From Auritidibacter ignavus (GTDB lineage Bacteria > Actinomycetota > Actinomycetes > Actinomycetales > Micrococcaceae), in the NCBI RefSeq assembly GCF_003703835.1, contig NZ_RDQR01000017.1, forward strand, positions 1 to 55,363: 55,363 bases of DNA. The letters run 5' to 3'. The stretch's first letter is position 1; every line of letters begins with the position of its first letter. Shown here piece by piece: positions 27,710 to 36,883 of the stretch. A program made the position numbers and the translations under genes. Under the pieces are notes generated by a model, which saw only the letters and a program-made list of their open reading frames with translations, made no database searches and was not told the DNA's origin.

Positions 27710-28506
27710 AGTAACGATTCCAAAACCAGCGCCAGCCCGTCGTCATTGACGTGTTCGGTGACTTCATTCGCGATCCGTTTGACCCGCTCGGGTGCCTGCC
27801 CCATGGCCACGCCGCGCTGCGCCCAGGCCAGCATCTCGGTGTCGTTGTACCCATCTCCGACAGCCACCGTCTGATCTTGGTCGATACCCAGCTTCTCCCG
27901 GAGCGCTTCCAGACCGGAGGCTTTGGAGATGCCGGCGGCTGCCACATCCAACCAGGCGTTATAGCCCACCGAGTAGGCCACCGAGGTCAAGCCGATGGAC
28001 TCGACAGCTTCACCAAATTCTTCGACCGAGGAGTCCTGAGAAAACACGACGAGACGCACCGCGGTGGCCTCACACAGTTCTTGGAAGCTCACGCCTCGGG
28101 CGCGGACACCAAAACTAAAGTCTTGGAACCGCTCAGTGGACAGAAACGCACCGGATTCGGTTTCGATCGCGAATTTGGCCGAGGGGATCCGGCGCTTGAC
28201 TTGTCCCAACACCGGGGCAGGGTCGAAGGTCTGCCGGTCAATAACCTGGTAGCCACGGTCAAACTCGGAGCCTAGTTGAAGGGTGACCCCACCGTTGGAG
28301 CACACCGAAAATCCGTCCGTGAGTCCAATGTTTTCAATAACCGGCAGAGTCGCGCCAAGAGATCGTCCCGTTGCGATCATCACGTGATGTCCGCGTGCGA
28401 TCACCGCCTGCGCGGCCTCGCGGACTCGAGGAGACATATGCCCGTCGTGGTCGACCAACGTTCCATCAACATCCAGGCATACCATCTTCGCATCGGATTC
28501 GATCAT
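27706..28506 (-). CDS. HAD family hydrolase, Cof-type
   Basis: 266-residue haloacid dehalogenase-type phosphatase. Motif I is CLDVDGTLVD (residues 10-19), motif II MIATGRSLG, and motif IV AVGDGYNDTEMLAWA, with QRGVAMGQAPERVKRIANEVT following. The C2 cap between motifs II and III is the Cof/YidA type, acting on sugar phosphates, nucleotides or flavin precursors. The exact substrate is unknown. ATG 28506 could be replaced by ATG 28485 (seven residues later). Downstream of serS by 77 bases on the same strand. Confidence 0.88.
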   Translation of the reverse strand: MIESDAKMVCLDVDGTLVDHDGHMSPRVREAAQAVIARGHHVMIATGRSLGATLPVIENIGLTDGFSVCSNGGVTLQLGSEFDRGYQVIDRQTFDPAPVLGQVKRRIPSAKFAIETESGAFLSTERFQDFSFGVRARGVSFQELCEATAVRLVVFSQDSSVEEFGEAVESIGLTSVAYSVGYNAWLDVAAAGISKASGLEALREKLGIDQDQTVAVGDGYNDTEMLAWAQRGVAMGQAPERVKRIANEVTEHVNDDGLALVLESLL

Positions 28507-28583
28507 GGATCCAGCTAACCATACCTTTCAAACTGCGGGTAAACAGCTGGAAACCAGCCCCGCCCGAGGGTTTAGGGCGCGGA

Positions 28584-29867
28584 TTAGTCCGTAGCCAGCA
28601 CCGGCAGAACGTCCAGCCCCAGGTAGGGGCGCAAGGCTTCGGGAACCGTCACTGAGCCGTCAGCGTTCTGGTGGTTCTCCAGGATGGCGACCAGCCAGCG
28701 CGTGGTGGCCAGGGTGCCATTAAGGGTGGCTGCTGTCTGCGTACCGGCCTTGTTGCCCTCATCGTCAAATAACCGGTGCCGAACATTGAGTCGCCGGGCC
28801 TGATAGGTCGTGCAATTCGAGGTCGAAGTCAGCTCGCGGTAGGTCCCTTGCGTAGGGACCCAGGCTTCACAGTCGAATTTGCGGGCCGCCGATGTGCCCA
28901 GATCGCCGGCAGCGGTATCGATGATGCGGTAGGGCACCTGGATTTTAGCCATCATCTCACGTTCCCAGTCCAGCAGGCGCTGGTGTTCCTTAGCGGCCTG
29001 GTCCGGGGTAGTGTAAACGAACATTTCCAGTTTGTTGAACTGGTGAACCCGGATAATACCGCGGGTGTCCTTACCGGCGGCCCCGGCTTCGCGACGGTAG
29101 CAGGTCGACCATCCGGCGAAACGACGTGGCCCTGCGGACAGATCCAGAATCTCATCCCCGTAGTATCCGGCCAGCGACACTTCGGAGGTACCCACCAGGT
29201 AGAGGTCGTCGCGCTCCAACCGGTAAATCTCATCGTCGTGTTCAACGTCGAAACCGGTACCGTTCATGGTTTCGGGACGCACCAGAGTGGGAGTAATAAT
29301 CGGGGTGAATCCTGCCTGAATCGCCTGGTCCAGTCCCATCTGCATCAGCGCAATTTCCAACCGGGCACCCACGCCGGTCAAGAAGTAGAACCGGGAGCCC
29401 GAGACCTTGGCTCCCCGTTCCATATCGATCGCACCAATCAGCTCACCGATCTGCAAGTGATCTTTCGGCTCGAAGTCGAACTGGCACGGGGTACCGACGG
29501 TCTCGAGGACCGCGAAGTTTTCTTCACCGCCGGAGGGGATACCCTCGCTAATCAGATTCGGGAAAACCGTGACGAGCCGGTTGAGCTGTTCGTCAGCGTC
29601 ATTGGCGGCAGCTTCGGCCTGCTTGACCTGGGCTGCTAGTGATTTGACCTCATCGAGTAGGCGTTGCTTTTCCTCCCCGTGAGCGCCGGCGACTTTTTTA
29701 CCGAACGCTTTTTGCTCAGCCCGCAACGACTCGAACCGTTGCAGAGCGTCTCGACGGTTTTGATCGGCAGCCAGGATGTCATCCACCAGGGATTGCTGGT
29801 CACCGCGAGCGCGCTGCGACGCTTTGTACAGATCGGGGTTCTCGGTGAGGTGTTTGACGTCAATCAC
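28584..29867 (-). CDS. serS: Serine--tRNA ligase
   Basis: 427-residue class II aminoacyl-tRNA synthetase. An N-terminal coiled-coil arm (about residues 30-105) binds the tRNA. The catalytic core has [20 protein letters not shown] (motif-2 approach), [22 protein letters not shown] (motif 2), the [17 protein letters not shown] serine site and [17 protein letters not shown] (motif 3). GTG 29867 ([10 protein letters not shown]) matches the usual N-terminus; GTG 29873 is two codons earlier and is also possible, while the longer frame to 29915 is unlikely. Divergent from the lipid kinase gene. Confidence 0.95.
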   Translation of the reverse strand: MIDVKHLTENPDLYKASQRARGDQQSLVDDILAADQNRRDALQRFESLRAEQKAFGKKVAGAHGEEKQRLLDEVKSLAAQVKQAEAAANDADEQLNRLVTVFPNLISEGIPSGGEENFAVLETVGTPCQFDFEPKDHLQIGELIGAIDMERGAKVSGSRFYFLTGVGARLEIALMQMGLDQAIQAGFTPIITPTLVRPETMNGTGFDVEHDDEIYRLERDDLYLVGTSEVSLAGYYGDEILDLSAGPRRFAGWSTCYRREAGAAGKDTRGIIRVHQFNKLEMFVYTTPDQAAKEHQRLLDWEREMMAKIQVPYRIIDTAAGDLGTSAARKFDCEAWVPTQGTYRELTSTSNCTTYQARRLNVRHRLFDDEGNKAGTQTAATLNGTLATTRWLVAILENHQNADGSVTVPEALRPYLGLDVLPVLATD

Positions 29868-29923
29868 GCTCACCAGGCTACCGTATTCTCGACGATGACC
29901 ATGAGCGTTGCCCACCCCGTAGT

Positions 29924-31012
29924 ATGGGCTTTATGCGACCAGCTCAGATCATCACCAGCATTGCCCTGGGCGTTGGCGCCATCGCACCGTTGGGGTGGGC
30001 CCTGAAATTGCGCAAGGATCTCCATGAGCGTGAGGAACACATCACCGCCCTCATGAATCAATTGCAACGGGTGTACGAGCTACCGGAGGTCTCCACGGCG
30101 CTGCAAGTGCCCGGCCATATCGGAGTGGTGATGAATCCTCATAAGGAGGAGCTGGTCGAGGTGCTGGCAGCCGTACGTCGTGCCGCCTACCTGTTAGGTG
30201 TGGAATCGGTCGAGCATTACCCCACCCAAGAAGACGACCCGGGCGTCCAGGCCAGCCGGGACGCCCTGAACGACGGCGCGTCCCTGGTCATCGCGGCCGG
30301 CGGTGACGGGACGGTGCGAGCGGTGGCCGAGGCGCTCGTGGACACTGAGGCCGATCTGGGCATTATCCCCGTGGGCACCGGAAACTTGCTGGCCCGGAAT
30401 CTCGATCTGCCCTATAACGACATCGAACGGTGCGTCGGCCTGGCGTTGCAAGGCACCACTCGCGCGATCGACACGATCGACCTGACCGTTGAACGCACCG
30501 ACGAATCGGTGCTGACCTCCACCTTCGTGGTGATCGCCGGGGCCGGCATCGACGCTGAGATCATGTCCGATACCCGTGACGGCATCAAACAGGCCGCCGG
30601 CTGGCTGGCCTATGGAGAGGCCGGGATGCGTAAGCTCCCGGGCAAACGCAAACCCATCTGGGTCTCGATTGATGATCAGCCCGCCCGTCGATCCAAAGTA
30701 CGCTCGGTGATGATTGCCAACTGTGGCATGCTCCAAGGTGGCATCCGCATGGTGCCACACGCCAGTATCTACGACGGGTTACTCGACGTAATGCTCCTGG
30801 CCCCGCGCAACCTATGGGACTGGGCCCGGGTGGCGCTCAACGCAATCTCCAAAAATCACGCGCCCTTGCGCGCCGTGGACACCATGCAGGGTCAAAAATG
30901 TGTGATCGAGTTGGCCGAGCCCATGATTTCCCAACAGGACGGCGACGCCACCGGCACCGCGCGCCGGATCACCGCCACGGTCAATCCCGGCTCATTGCGC
31001 GTCCGGTGCTAA
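29924..31012 (+). CDS. Diacylglycerol/lipid kinase family protein
   Basis: 362-residue DAGK-like kinase. The N-terminus is hydrophobic ([19 protein letters not shown]), a possible membrane anchor. The catalytic domain has [23 protein letters not shown] (GGDGT nucleotide motif, about residue 124), [14 protein letters not shown] and [12 protein letters not shown], then the C-terminal sphingosine-kinase-like half. It probably phosphorylates diacylglycerol or a related lipid; substrate not certain. Its 3' end overlaps pheA by 21 bases (convergent). ATG 29924 or 29933. Confidence 0.88.
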   Translation: MGFMRPAQIITSIALGVGAIAPLGWALKLRKDLHEREEHITALMNQLQRVYELPEVSTALQVPGHIGVVMNPHKEELVEVLAAVRRAAYLLGVESVEHYPTQEDDPGVQASRDALNDGASLVIAAGGDGTVRAVAEALVDTEADLGIIPVGTGNLLARNLDLPYNDIERCVGLALQGTTRAIDTIDLTVERTDESVLTSTFVVIAGAGIDAEIMSDTRDGIKQAAGWLAYGEAGMRKLPGKRKPIWVSIDDQPARRSKVRSVMIANCGMLQGGIRMVPHASIYDGLLDVMLLAPRNLWDWARVALNAISKNHAPLRAVDTMQGQKCVIELAEPMISQQDGDATGTARRITATVNPGSLRVRC

Positions 31013-31912
31013 CAGTTGACGCACCCAGGCCTGACCTCGTTGATACGCCTCATCGCTGAAGTGCTCATCGATCTGGTAGTGGCGCCGATCCGCCCGCGGA
31101 TATGATCCCAAGAACGTGATCTGCGGGAACATCCGGTACAGCGCAGCCAAACTGGCCCCCACGCGCTGATCGGCCAGGTGCCCCTCCAGGTCGATCGAGA
31201 AAAAGTACTGGCCTAACCCGGCCCCGGTGGGGCGGGACTCGATCCGGGAGAGGTTGATCCCGCGGGCGGAAAACTGTTCCAGAATCTGCATCAACGCACC
31301 CGGACGATCTTGTGGCAGTGGCACCACCAGCGTGGTTTTATCCGATCCGGTGGGCTTTCCCGGGCTACCGGGGCCGGAGACCACCACGAATCGAGTGACC
31401 GCTCCCGGGGTGTCTTCAATGGCCGAGGCCAACACGTGCAGTCCTAGTTCCTGCGCCAAATGCGGGGCACACACCCCGGCCTGTCCGGGGTGTAGCGCCC
31501 GAGCTCCGGCCGCGGTGGACCCGGCCGGCACAAATTCCGCGTGCGGGATGGTCTGCTCGGCCCAGCCCCGCACCTGCGCCCAGGCGTGGGAGTGGGTGGT
31601 GACCTCCTGGACTGCTGACAGCTCGCGGGCGTCAGGGCTGACCAGTACGAAGGTGATCGGCACCAACACTTCACGGTAGATCTGCAAGGAACCGGCCGCG
31701 ATCGAGTCTAGGGTGGCGCTGACCCCGCCCTCCACGGAGTTTTCGATCGGGACGACCGCGGCATCAACCTCGCCGCGGCGCACCATGCTCAGGGCACTCA
31801 TCACCGAACCGGCCGCCACGGCCTGATCGTCCTCGGTGATCACTTGCCGCAACGCGGCCTCGGTAAATGTGCCTTCCGGCCCCAGGAAGGCATAACGCTG
31901 TGCTGCGGTCAT
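30992..31912 (-). CDS. pheA: Prephenate dehydratase
   Basis: 306 residues. It converts prephenate to phenylpyruvate in phenylalanine synthesis. The periplasmic-binding-like catalytic domain has FLGPEGTFTEAAL, VPIENSVEGGVSATLD and the TRF triad in GAVTRFVVV. A C-terminal ACT domain (about residues 205-280) includes DRPGALMQILEQFSARGINLSRIESRP, the ESRP motif that binds phenylalanine for feedback inhibition. No chorismate mutase domain, as usual in actinobacteria. Six bases after the rhodanese gene, so probably co-transcribed. Confidence 0.94.
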   Translation of the reverse strand: MTAAQRYAFLGPEGTFTEAALRQVITEDDQAVAAGSVMSALSMVRRGEVDAAVVPIENSVEGGVSATLDSIAAGSLQIYREVLVPITFVLVSPDARELSAVQEVTTHSHAWAQVRGWAEQTIPHAEFVPAGSTAAGARALHPGQAGVCAPHLAQELGLHVLASAIEDTPGAVTRFVVVSGPGSPGKPTGSDKTTLVVPLPQDRPGALMQILEQFSARGINLSRIESRPTGAGLGQYFFSIDLEGHLADQRVGASLAALYRMFPQITFLGSYPRADRRHYQIDEHFSDEAYQRGQAWVRQLLAPDAQ

Positions 31913-31918
31913 CGCTGG

Positions 31919-32245
31919 TTATTTCACCTGCGGTTCGGCATCGCCATCGGCTTCCATCGGCTTACCGGCTTCGAACCACGCGCCGTTACCCCCAGCGACA
32001 TTGAAGGCCGTGTACCCCTGGGACTCCAGGTATTCGGCCGCCTTCGCCGACCGGCCCCCGGTCCGGCAGATCACGTAATAATCCTCGTCGGGGTCCAGCT
32101 GCTCCAAACGGACGGGTAGATCGCCCAGCGGTACGTGGATCGCACCGACCGGTCGCCCCACCTGGAATTCATAGTCCTCGCGCACGTCCAGGATGGTGGC
32201 ATCATCGGGAACATCGTTGACACTAACGGTTTCGAAAAGACTCAT
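31919..32245 (-). CDS. Rhodanese-like domain protein
   Basis: 108 residues forming one rhodanese domain. DVREDYEFQVGRPVGAIHVPLG is the substrate-side motif, and YYVICRTGGRSAKAAEYLESQGY carries the active Cys in the CRTGGRS loop. The tail is acidic. It probably handles sulfane sulfur or acts as a small sulfur carrier; the partner is unknown. First gene of a pair with pheA, divergent from the amidase gene across 44 bases. Confidence 0.87.
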   Translation of the reverse strand: MSLFETVSVNDVPDDATILDVREDYEFQVGRPVGAIHVPLGDLPVRLEQLDPDEDYYVICRTGGRSAKAAEYLESQGYTAFNVAGGNGAWFEAGKPMEADGDAEPQVK

Positions 32246-32289
32246 GATCCTAGCCTACTGAGACGGCGGGATTCGTTACAGTAAGAGTC

Positions 32290-33672
32290 ATGAACCATCT
32301 TTCCGCCGTGGAACTTCGCGATCAGTTGAGCGCATCAGCCGTCAGCACCACCGAGGTGACCAAGTACTACCTGGAACAGATTCGCTCCCGCCCCGAACTG
32401 GGCGCGTTGAGCCACGTGAATGAAGACCTAGCCCGTGAACGTGCGGCCGCCCTCGACGAGCTACCGGTCGATCACCGCGCCGGTCTGCACGGGATCCCAA
32501 CTGCCTTCAAGGACCTGGTGCGCGTGGCCGGAATGCCCACCCGGTTTGGCTCCCGGGTCTTTGCCGATGCCGTGCCCGAACCCAGCAATGACCCCTCAGC
32601 GGAGCTACTGACCGAAGCTGGCACCGTGCAAGTGGGCAAAACCACCGTCCCGGAGTTCGGGCTCTCGACGTATTCGGAGAACCTGATCGATCCCCCGGCG
32701 CGTAACCCTCGCGATATGGAAACCACCCCGACCGGATCCTCTGGCGGGGCCGCCGCTGCGGTGGCTGCCGGACTGTTGCCCCTGGCCCCCGGGACCGACG
32801 GCGGTGGTTCGATCCGCATCCCGGCCGCGGCCACCGGACTGGTCGGCCTGAAGCCCGGCCGTGGCACACTCAGCTGCGATGATCAGCGCGAGACGATTAC
32901 CAATCTCAGTGTCACCGGCCCGCTGGCACGTACCGCCGCCGATGCGGCACTACTGATGGATGCGTTCATGGATCCCACCTCCGTAGCACCGGGCCGGTAC
33001 TTGCACGCCGTCCAGCAGGGTGCTGAAGGCCTAGCCCCGATGACGATCGGCGTGACGACCGCCTCCCCCTTCCACCCCGATCTGCAGATCTCCTTGGCCC
33101 GAGGCGCGGTCGAGGCCCTGACCCAAGCGGCCAGCATGCTCACCCAAGATGAGCACCTGGTCACCGAGCTGGATCTGATTTACTTTCCGGGCTACCACGA
33201 GAACTTCCAGATTGTGTGGACCTCCGGGCTACACCGGGCGCCGATGCCCACCACCGAAGGCCTGGACGATTTGGCCGAGTACTTCTTGACCAGTACCGCC
33301 AACCTCAGCGCCGACCAGATTGCCGAGGCCGAAGGCAACCTGACCCAGTGGGCCCAGGACACCCGGGCTGAACTAGGACAAACCGATATTGTGCTCACCC
33401 CGGTGTTGGCCTTCCAGCCACCGAAAATTGGCGCTTTCCGCGAGCTGGACCCGCAGGCCAACTACGACTATCAGTGCCGGTTTACGCCCTATACCTCGAT
33501 GATCAACGTCATGGGGCTACCGGCCATCTCTATTCCGGTCACTGACCAGTGGTCCGTCCAGGCCATTGGCCGGCCCGGAACCGAAGCTCAGCTTTTGGCC
33601 CTGGCTGCCAGGATGGAGGTGCTCAACCCGAGCAACGCCACCAAGAATAAGCAACCCGACGAGGAACGTTGA
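32290..33672 (+). CDS. Amidase signature family protein
   Basis: 460-residue amidase of the AS family (Ser-cisSer-Lys triad). Lys lies in GIPTAFKDLVRV (about residue 77), and the Ser-rich signature is TPTGSSGGAAAAVAAGLLPLAPGTDGGGSIRIPAA with the acyl-enzyme Ser in GTDGGGSIR. It hydrolyses a carboxamide; the genome context does not show the substrate, and GatA is unlikely because no gatB or gatC is adjacent. Its 3' end overlaps the hypothetical gene on the other strand by about 85 bases. Confidence 0.88.
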   Translation: MNHLSAVELRDQLSASAVSTTEVTKYYLEQIRSRPELGALSHVNEDLARERAAALDELPVDHRAGLHGIPTAFKDLVRVAGMPTRFGSRVFADAVPEPSNDPSAELLTEAGTVQVGKTTVPEFGLSTYSENLIDPPARNPRDMETTPTGSSGGAAAAVAAGLLPLAPGTDGGGSIRIPAAATGLVGLKPGRGTLSCDDQRETITNLSVTGPLARTAADAALLMDAFMDPTSVAPGRYLHAVQQGAEGLAPMTIGVTTASPFHPDLQISLARGAVEALTQAASMLTQDEHLVTELDLIYFPGYHENFQIVWTSGLHRAPMPTTEGLDDLAEYFLTSTANLSADQIAEAEGNLTQWAQDTRAELGQTDIVLTPVLAFQPPKIGAFRELDPQANYDYQCRFTPYTSMINVMGLPAISIPVTDQWSVQAIGRPGTEAQLLALAARMEVLNPSNATKNKQPDEER

Positions 33673-33989
33673 TCACCCCGGTGGGCTGAGGACCGATCGG
33701 CATCCGTCTCCGTCTCCGAGCCCTGTGTCGGGGTATTGGCAATCACCGGATAATCCCCGGCCAGGGTTTCCTGCGGTGAACCATCACCCCACGGACCGGC
33801 CAGTGGTTGCTCCGCGTACGGGTTATCACCGAACGGGCTAGGTGTTTCCGCTATCTCGTCGTGAGCCTCACCCCGCCTCGGCAGGCCCCGTTCGGCGGGC
33901 TGAGTAGGATCATCGAGCCATTCGTTCGGCTCGGCGTCATGATCCTCCGGCTCTTCCGGCTGCTGGGAGGGGTACCACGACTTCGCCAT
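33588..33989 (-). CDS. Hypothetical acidic protein with a C-terminal membrane segment
   Basis: 133 residues, not recognised. The first about 100 are hydrophilic and rich in Glu, Asp, Pro and Gln (SWYPSQQPEEPEDHDAEPNE). The last about 25 contain a hydrophobic stretch, CLFLVALLGLSTSILAA, which may be a tail anchor. ATG 33989 begins 2 bases after the aldehyde dehydrogenase stop, suggesting coupled translation. It overlaps the 3' end of the amidase gene in antisense, so the C-terminal part could be an artefact of overlap. Confidence 0.45.
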   Translation of the reverse strand: MAKSWYPSQQPEEPEDHDAEPNEWLDDPTQPAERGLPRRGEAHDEIAETPSPFGDNPYAEQPLAGPWGDGSPQETLAGDYPVIANTPTQGSETETDADRSSAHRGDQRSSSGCLFLVALLGLSTSILAARAKS

Positions 33990-33991
33990 GA

Positions 33992-35386
33992 CTACAGCAC
34001 CCGCTTGGTGAACTGTTTCTTCGCCCACCCGTAAGGCGGGTAGACCGCCTTGAGGGTATCGAGCTGATCGGTCTTGGACACCTCAGCCCGAAAATGGGTG
34101 AAGGTATCGAAACCGTATTTGCCGTGATAATTACCGATCCCCGAAGGACCCACACCGCCAAAAGGCAACCCCGGCACCGAGATCTGCAACAACGGTGCAT
34201 CAAAACCCATCGACCCAGCAATCACCCGCTCTTCAAATTCCCGACGCACCCGAGCCCGGTCGGTGAACAGATAGGCCGCCAACGGATGCGGACGCTCACC
34301 AATGAATGCCATAGCCTCATCGATATCCTTCACCGTCACAATGGGCAGAATCGGACCGAAGATCTCCTCGGCCATCACCGCGGTGTCCGGTGCAACGCGA
34401 GAGATCACCGTCGGCGCCAGATAACGCTCCTCGATCGCATATCCACCCCCGGTAATCAGCTCCGCTCCCGCATCGAGAGTCTGCTGTAACATCTCAACCA
34501 ATCGCTGAGTGTGTTCCGGAGAGATCAAACGACCATAATCCAACGAACTTTCCGGGCTGGACTCATAAAACTCGTCGATAACGTCAGGCAGTTCCGCTTC
34601 CAGCTTGTCCCGCATCTGATCACCCACAGCCAGCACATAGTCCGGAGCCACACAGGTTTGACCGGCATTGACGAACTTCCCCCAAGCCAGCCGTTTAGCA
34701 ATGGTCGCCACCGGACCGTCGGAGACCACCGCCGGAGATTTACCACCCAGCTCCAGAGTCACCGGGGTCAGCTGTTGAGCGGCCGCCTCGTAGACGATCC
34801 GTCCCACGCGCTCACCACCGGTATAAAAAATATGATCCCATTTCTCTGCCAACAGTGCCTGCACCACCTCGGCGCCACCCTGCACAACCGCCACCGCGGA
34901 AGGATCCAAGTATTCGGGAATCAACCGGGCCAGCACGTCCGCGGTCGCCGGGGCCTTTTCGGAGGGCTTGAGCACCGCCGTGTTACCGGCCGAGACCGCG
35001 GCCACCAGGGGTGCCAACACGAGCTGGACGGGGTAGTTCCAGGGACCAATAATCAGCACCTGTCCCTTGGGCCGCGGTCGAATCGTGCCGGTGGCCGGTT
35101 GATACGCCAGCGGCATCCGCACCGATTCTGGCTCCATCCAGTCACTGACGTGCAGAATTGCGTGGTCGACCTCATTTTTGATCACCGAAATCTCGGTCAC
35201 CGTGGATTCAAAGGGCGCTTTGCCCAGATCGTGATACAGGGCTTGTTGCAGCTCCTGAGTGTGGTCGCGCACCAACGCTTTGATGCCTTTGAGCTGATCC
35301 AACCGGAACCGTCGACTATAGGCACGGCGAGAAGCAGTCACCTCTCGCATCTGACCCACCAGGGCCTGAACTTCCGAAACCTTCAT
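33992..35386 (-). CDS. Aldehyde dehydrogenase family protein (class 3-like)
   Basis: 464 residues. It oxidises an aldehyde to the acid with NAD(P)+. Motifs: IIGPWNYPVQLVLAPL (cofactor), GNTAVLKPSEKAP, FYTGGERVGRIVYEAA, VTLELGGKSPAVV (general-base Glu), NAGQTCVAPDYVL (nucleophile Cys), and EEIFGPILPIVTV. The end GKYGFDTFTHFRAEVSK resembles the membrane-linked class 3 (fatty aldehyde) group. ATG 35386 has AGGA eight bases upstream; longer frames to 35404 are less likely. Divergent from the ABC importer operon, it could supply acids to the acyl-CoA pathway. Confidence 0.9.
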   Translation of the reverse strand: MKVSEVQALVGQMREVTASRRAYSRRFRLDQLKGIKALVRDHTQELQQALYHDLGKAPFESTVTEISVIKNEVDHAILHVSDWMEPESVRMPLAYQPATGTIRPRPKGQVLIIGPWNYPVQLVLAPLVAAVSAGNTAVLKPSEKAPATADVLARLIPEYLDPSAVAVVQGGAEVVQALLAEKWDHIFYTGGERVGRIVYEAAAQQLTPVTLELGGKSPAVVSDGPVATIAKRLAWGKFVNAGQTCVAPDYVLAVGDQMRDKLEAELPDVIDEFYESSPESSLDYGRLISPEHTQRLVEMLQQTLDAGAELITGGGYAIEERYLAPTVISRVAPDTAVMAEEIFGPILPIVTVKDIDEAMAFIGERPHPLAAYLFTDRARVRREFEERVIAGSMGFDAPLLQISVPGLPFGGVGPSGIGNYHGKYGFDTFTHFRAEVSKTDQLDTLKAVYPPYGWAKKQFTKRVL

Positions 35387-35476
35387 GGCGCCCATCCTAT
35401 CCATTAACCCTGTGAGATGACCGGAATCGGTGGAGAAATCGTTGAGTCACAACCGGTCACGACACATCGTCATGAT

Positions 35477-35492
35477 TGTGATTGACATCACA
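35477..35492. promoter_or_regulatory. Perfect CRP/GlxR box, TGTGATTGACATCACA
   Basis: Matches TGTGA-N6-TCACA at all ten positions and is itself largely palindromic. It overlaps the -35 element (TTGACA, 35482-35487) of the importer promoter. In actinobacteria this box is bound by GlxR-type cAMP receptors. Its centre is about 33 bases before the predicted start of transcription, closer than the usual activating position, so repression or competition is as likely as activation. Confidence 0.6.
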
Positions 35493-35511
35493 GAAGCGGT
35501 CTGGGTACGAT
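35482..35511 (+). promoter_or_regulatory. Predicted promoter of the ABC importer operon
   Basis: TTGACA (35482-35487) and TACGAT (35506-35511) with an 18-base spacer give a good sigma-70-type promoter. Transcription would start near 35518, at the edge of the palindrome at 35517-35536, about 93 bases before the ATG at 35611. Confidence 0.5.
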
Positions 35512-35516
35512 CTTCT

Positions 35517-35536
35517 TTAACTTGACATCAAGTTCA
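35517..35536. promoter_or_regulatory. Operator of the acyl-CoA cluster, site 1
   Basis: The perfect palindrome AACTTGA-CA-TCAAGTT lies within TTAACTTGACATCAAGTTCA. It is one of five related sites with the pattern TGAACTTGA-N3-CAnnTTCA upstream of genes in this cluster. Here it lies at about +1 to +19 of the importer transcript, a position suited to repression. Confidence 0.6.
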
Positions 35537-35610
35537 TGTTTATGACGTCATTCACGTGCGGCGTGACTGACGTCGGCCTCCATCCACTCTCACGAACAGG
35601 GTTATCAGCG

Positions 35611-36846
35611 ATGTCACTCTTCACGAATTCACAAAAGCGTCTTTCTCCTCGTCGATTCAGCACCAAACTGAAATTCTTTGGTTTCACCGCGGCGACCGCA
35701 ATTGCCTTGACCGCATGTGGCGGAGAAGGCGATGGCTCAGAGACCATCGTCATCGGTTACTCAGGCCCACTGTCCGGCGGTGCGGCGCTCTATGGTGAAA
35801 ATGTTCAAGCCGGTCTTGAAATGGCTGTTGAGGAACTCAACGAACAAGGTGTCGAAATTGACGGCACCGAATACAGCGTTGAACTGCGCTCTCTGGACGA
35901 TGAATACTCGCCGGCCACCGCAGCAACCAATGCCCAGCGCCTGGTGGAGCAAGACGGCGCGCCTGTCGTGGTCATTCCGCACGCCGGTGGCATTAACGCC
36001 GCCCAGGAAATCAACACCAGCCGGTCCGAGTTCTTGCTCGCTGCCTACAGCTCCGATCCACGGATCACTCAGCAGGACAACGAGCTCACCATGATGAGCA
36101 CTATTCCGTTTACCGCCTACGCTCAGCCTTATACTCAACACTACCTTGATGACGGAGCCGAAACCCTTGGCCTGCTTGCTACCGCCAGTGAATATGGTCA
36201 GCAGTGGACCGACATGATCACCGAAACATGGGAAGAAAATGGCGGTGAGGTGCTCAGCAACAACAACTTTGACTACGGTTCGGTGACCGACTTCTCCACC
36301 AACGTGTCACAAGCCTTGGCGCAGGACCCGGACGTCCTGCTGGTCGGTGGACCGTCGCAGCCCACCGCGCTGGTGATTGAAGAAGCCCGCGAACAGGGTT
36401 ATGAGGGCGGATTCATGGTCATGGACCAGGCGAAGTTTGAAGAAATGGAGATCTTCACCGATCCGGAAAACCTGCATAACTCAGTTGGTCTCAATCCAAC
36501 CCGTGAATATGACGAGCCCGGAACGGATGCTCTCGTCGACAAGTTTGCCGAGAAGGTCAACGATGAGCGGCCCATCAATGCCGAAGTCGCCATGAACTAC
36601 CAGGCCCTGGGCATCATCGTCACGGCTATGGAAGTCTCCGGTAGTACCGACGATCCGACCGCCGTTCGGGAAGCGATCCCCGAAGCCCTTGACCAGGTTG
36701 ACGATGCGTTCCGCGTTCAGGAATTCCCGTCCGATGTCACCCCTGAAGGAATGTCGGTAGCAGGTCATGGCCACGGCATCTACATCAACGAGGACGGCGA
36801 CTACGAAAACTTTGAACTGGATTGGTCGGTCTTCGAATCGGAATAA
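35611..36846 (+). CDS. ABC transporter substrate-binding lipoprotein (branched-chain type)
   Basis: 411 residues, Peripla_BP_6 fold. Signal peptide with a lipobox (TAIALTAC, Cys36), so lipid-anchored outside the membrane. The mature part begins ETIVIGYSGPLSGGAALYGENVQAGLEMA, typical of LivJ/AmiC-type binding proteins that take branched-chain amino acids but also aromatic and aliphatic acids or amides. ATG 35611 is chosen because it gives a clean signal peptide; an in-frame ATG upstream at 35536 would put 25 extra residues before it. First gene of the importer operon; preceded by a CRP box and operator site 1. Confidence 0.9.
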   Translation: MSLFTNSQKRLSPRRFSTKLKFFGFTAATAIALTACGGEGDGSETIVIGYSGPLSGGAALYGENVQAGLEMAVEELNEQGVEIDGTEYSVELRSLDDEYSPATAATNAQRLVEQDGAPVVVIPHAGGINAAQEINTSRSEFLLAAYSSDPRITQQDNELTMMSTIPFTAYAQPYTQHYLDDGAETLGLLATASEYGQQWTDMITETWEENGGEVLSNNNFDYGSVTDFSTNVSQALAQDPDVLLVGGPSQPTALVIEEAREQGYEGGFMVMDQAKFEEMEIFTDPENLHNSVGLNPTREYDEPGTDALVDKFAEKVNDERPINAEVAMNYQALGIIVTAMEVSGSTDDPTAVREAIPEALDQVDDAFRVQEFPSDVTPEGMSVAGHGHGIYINEDGDYENFELDWSVFESE

Positions 36847-36883
36847 ACCGGCGCCCAGACCATCCCATTGAGCAGGAGCTTAT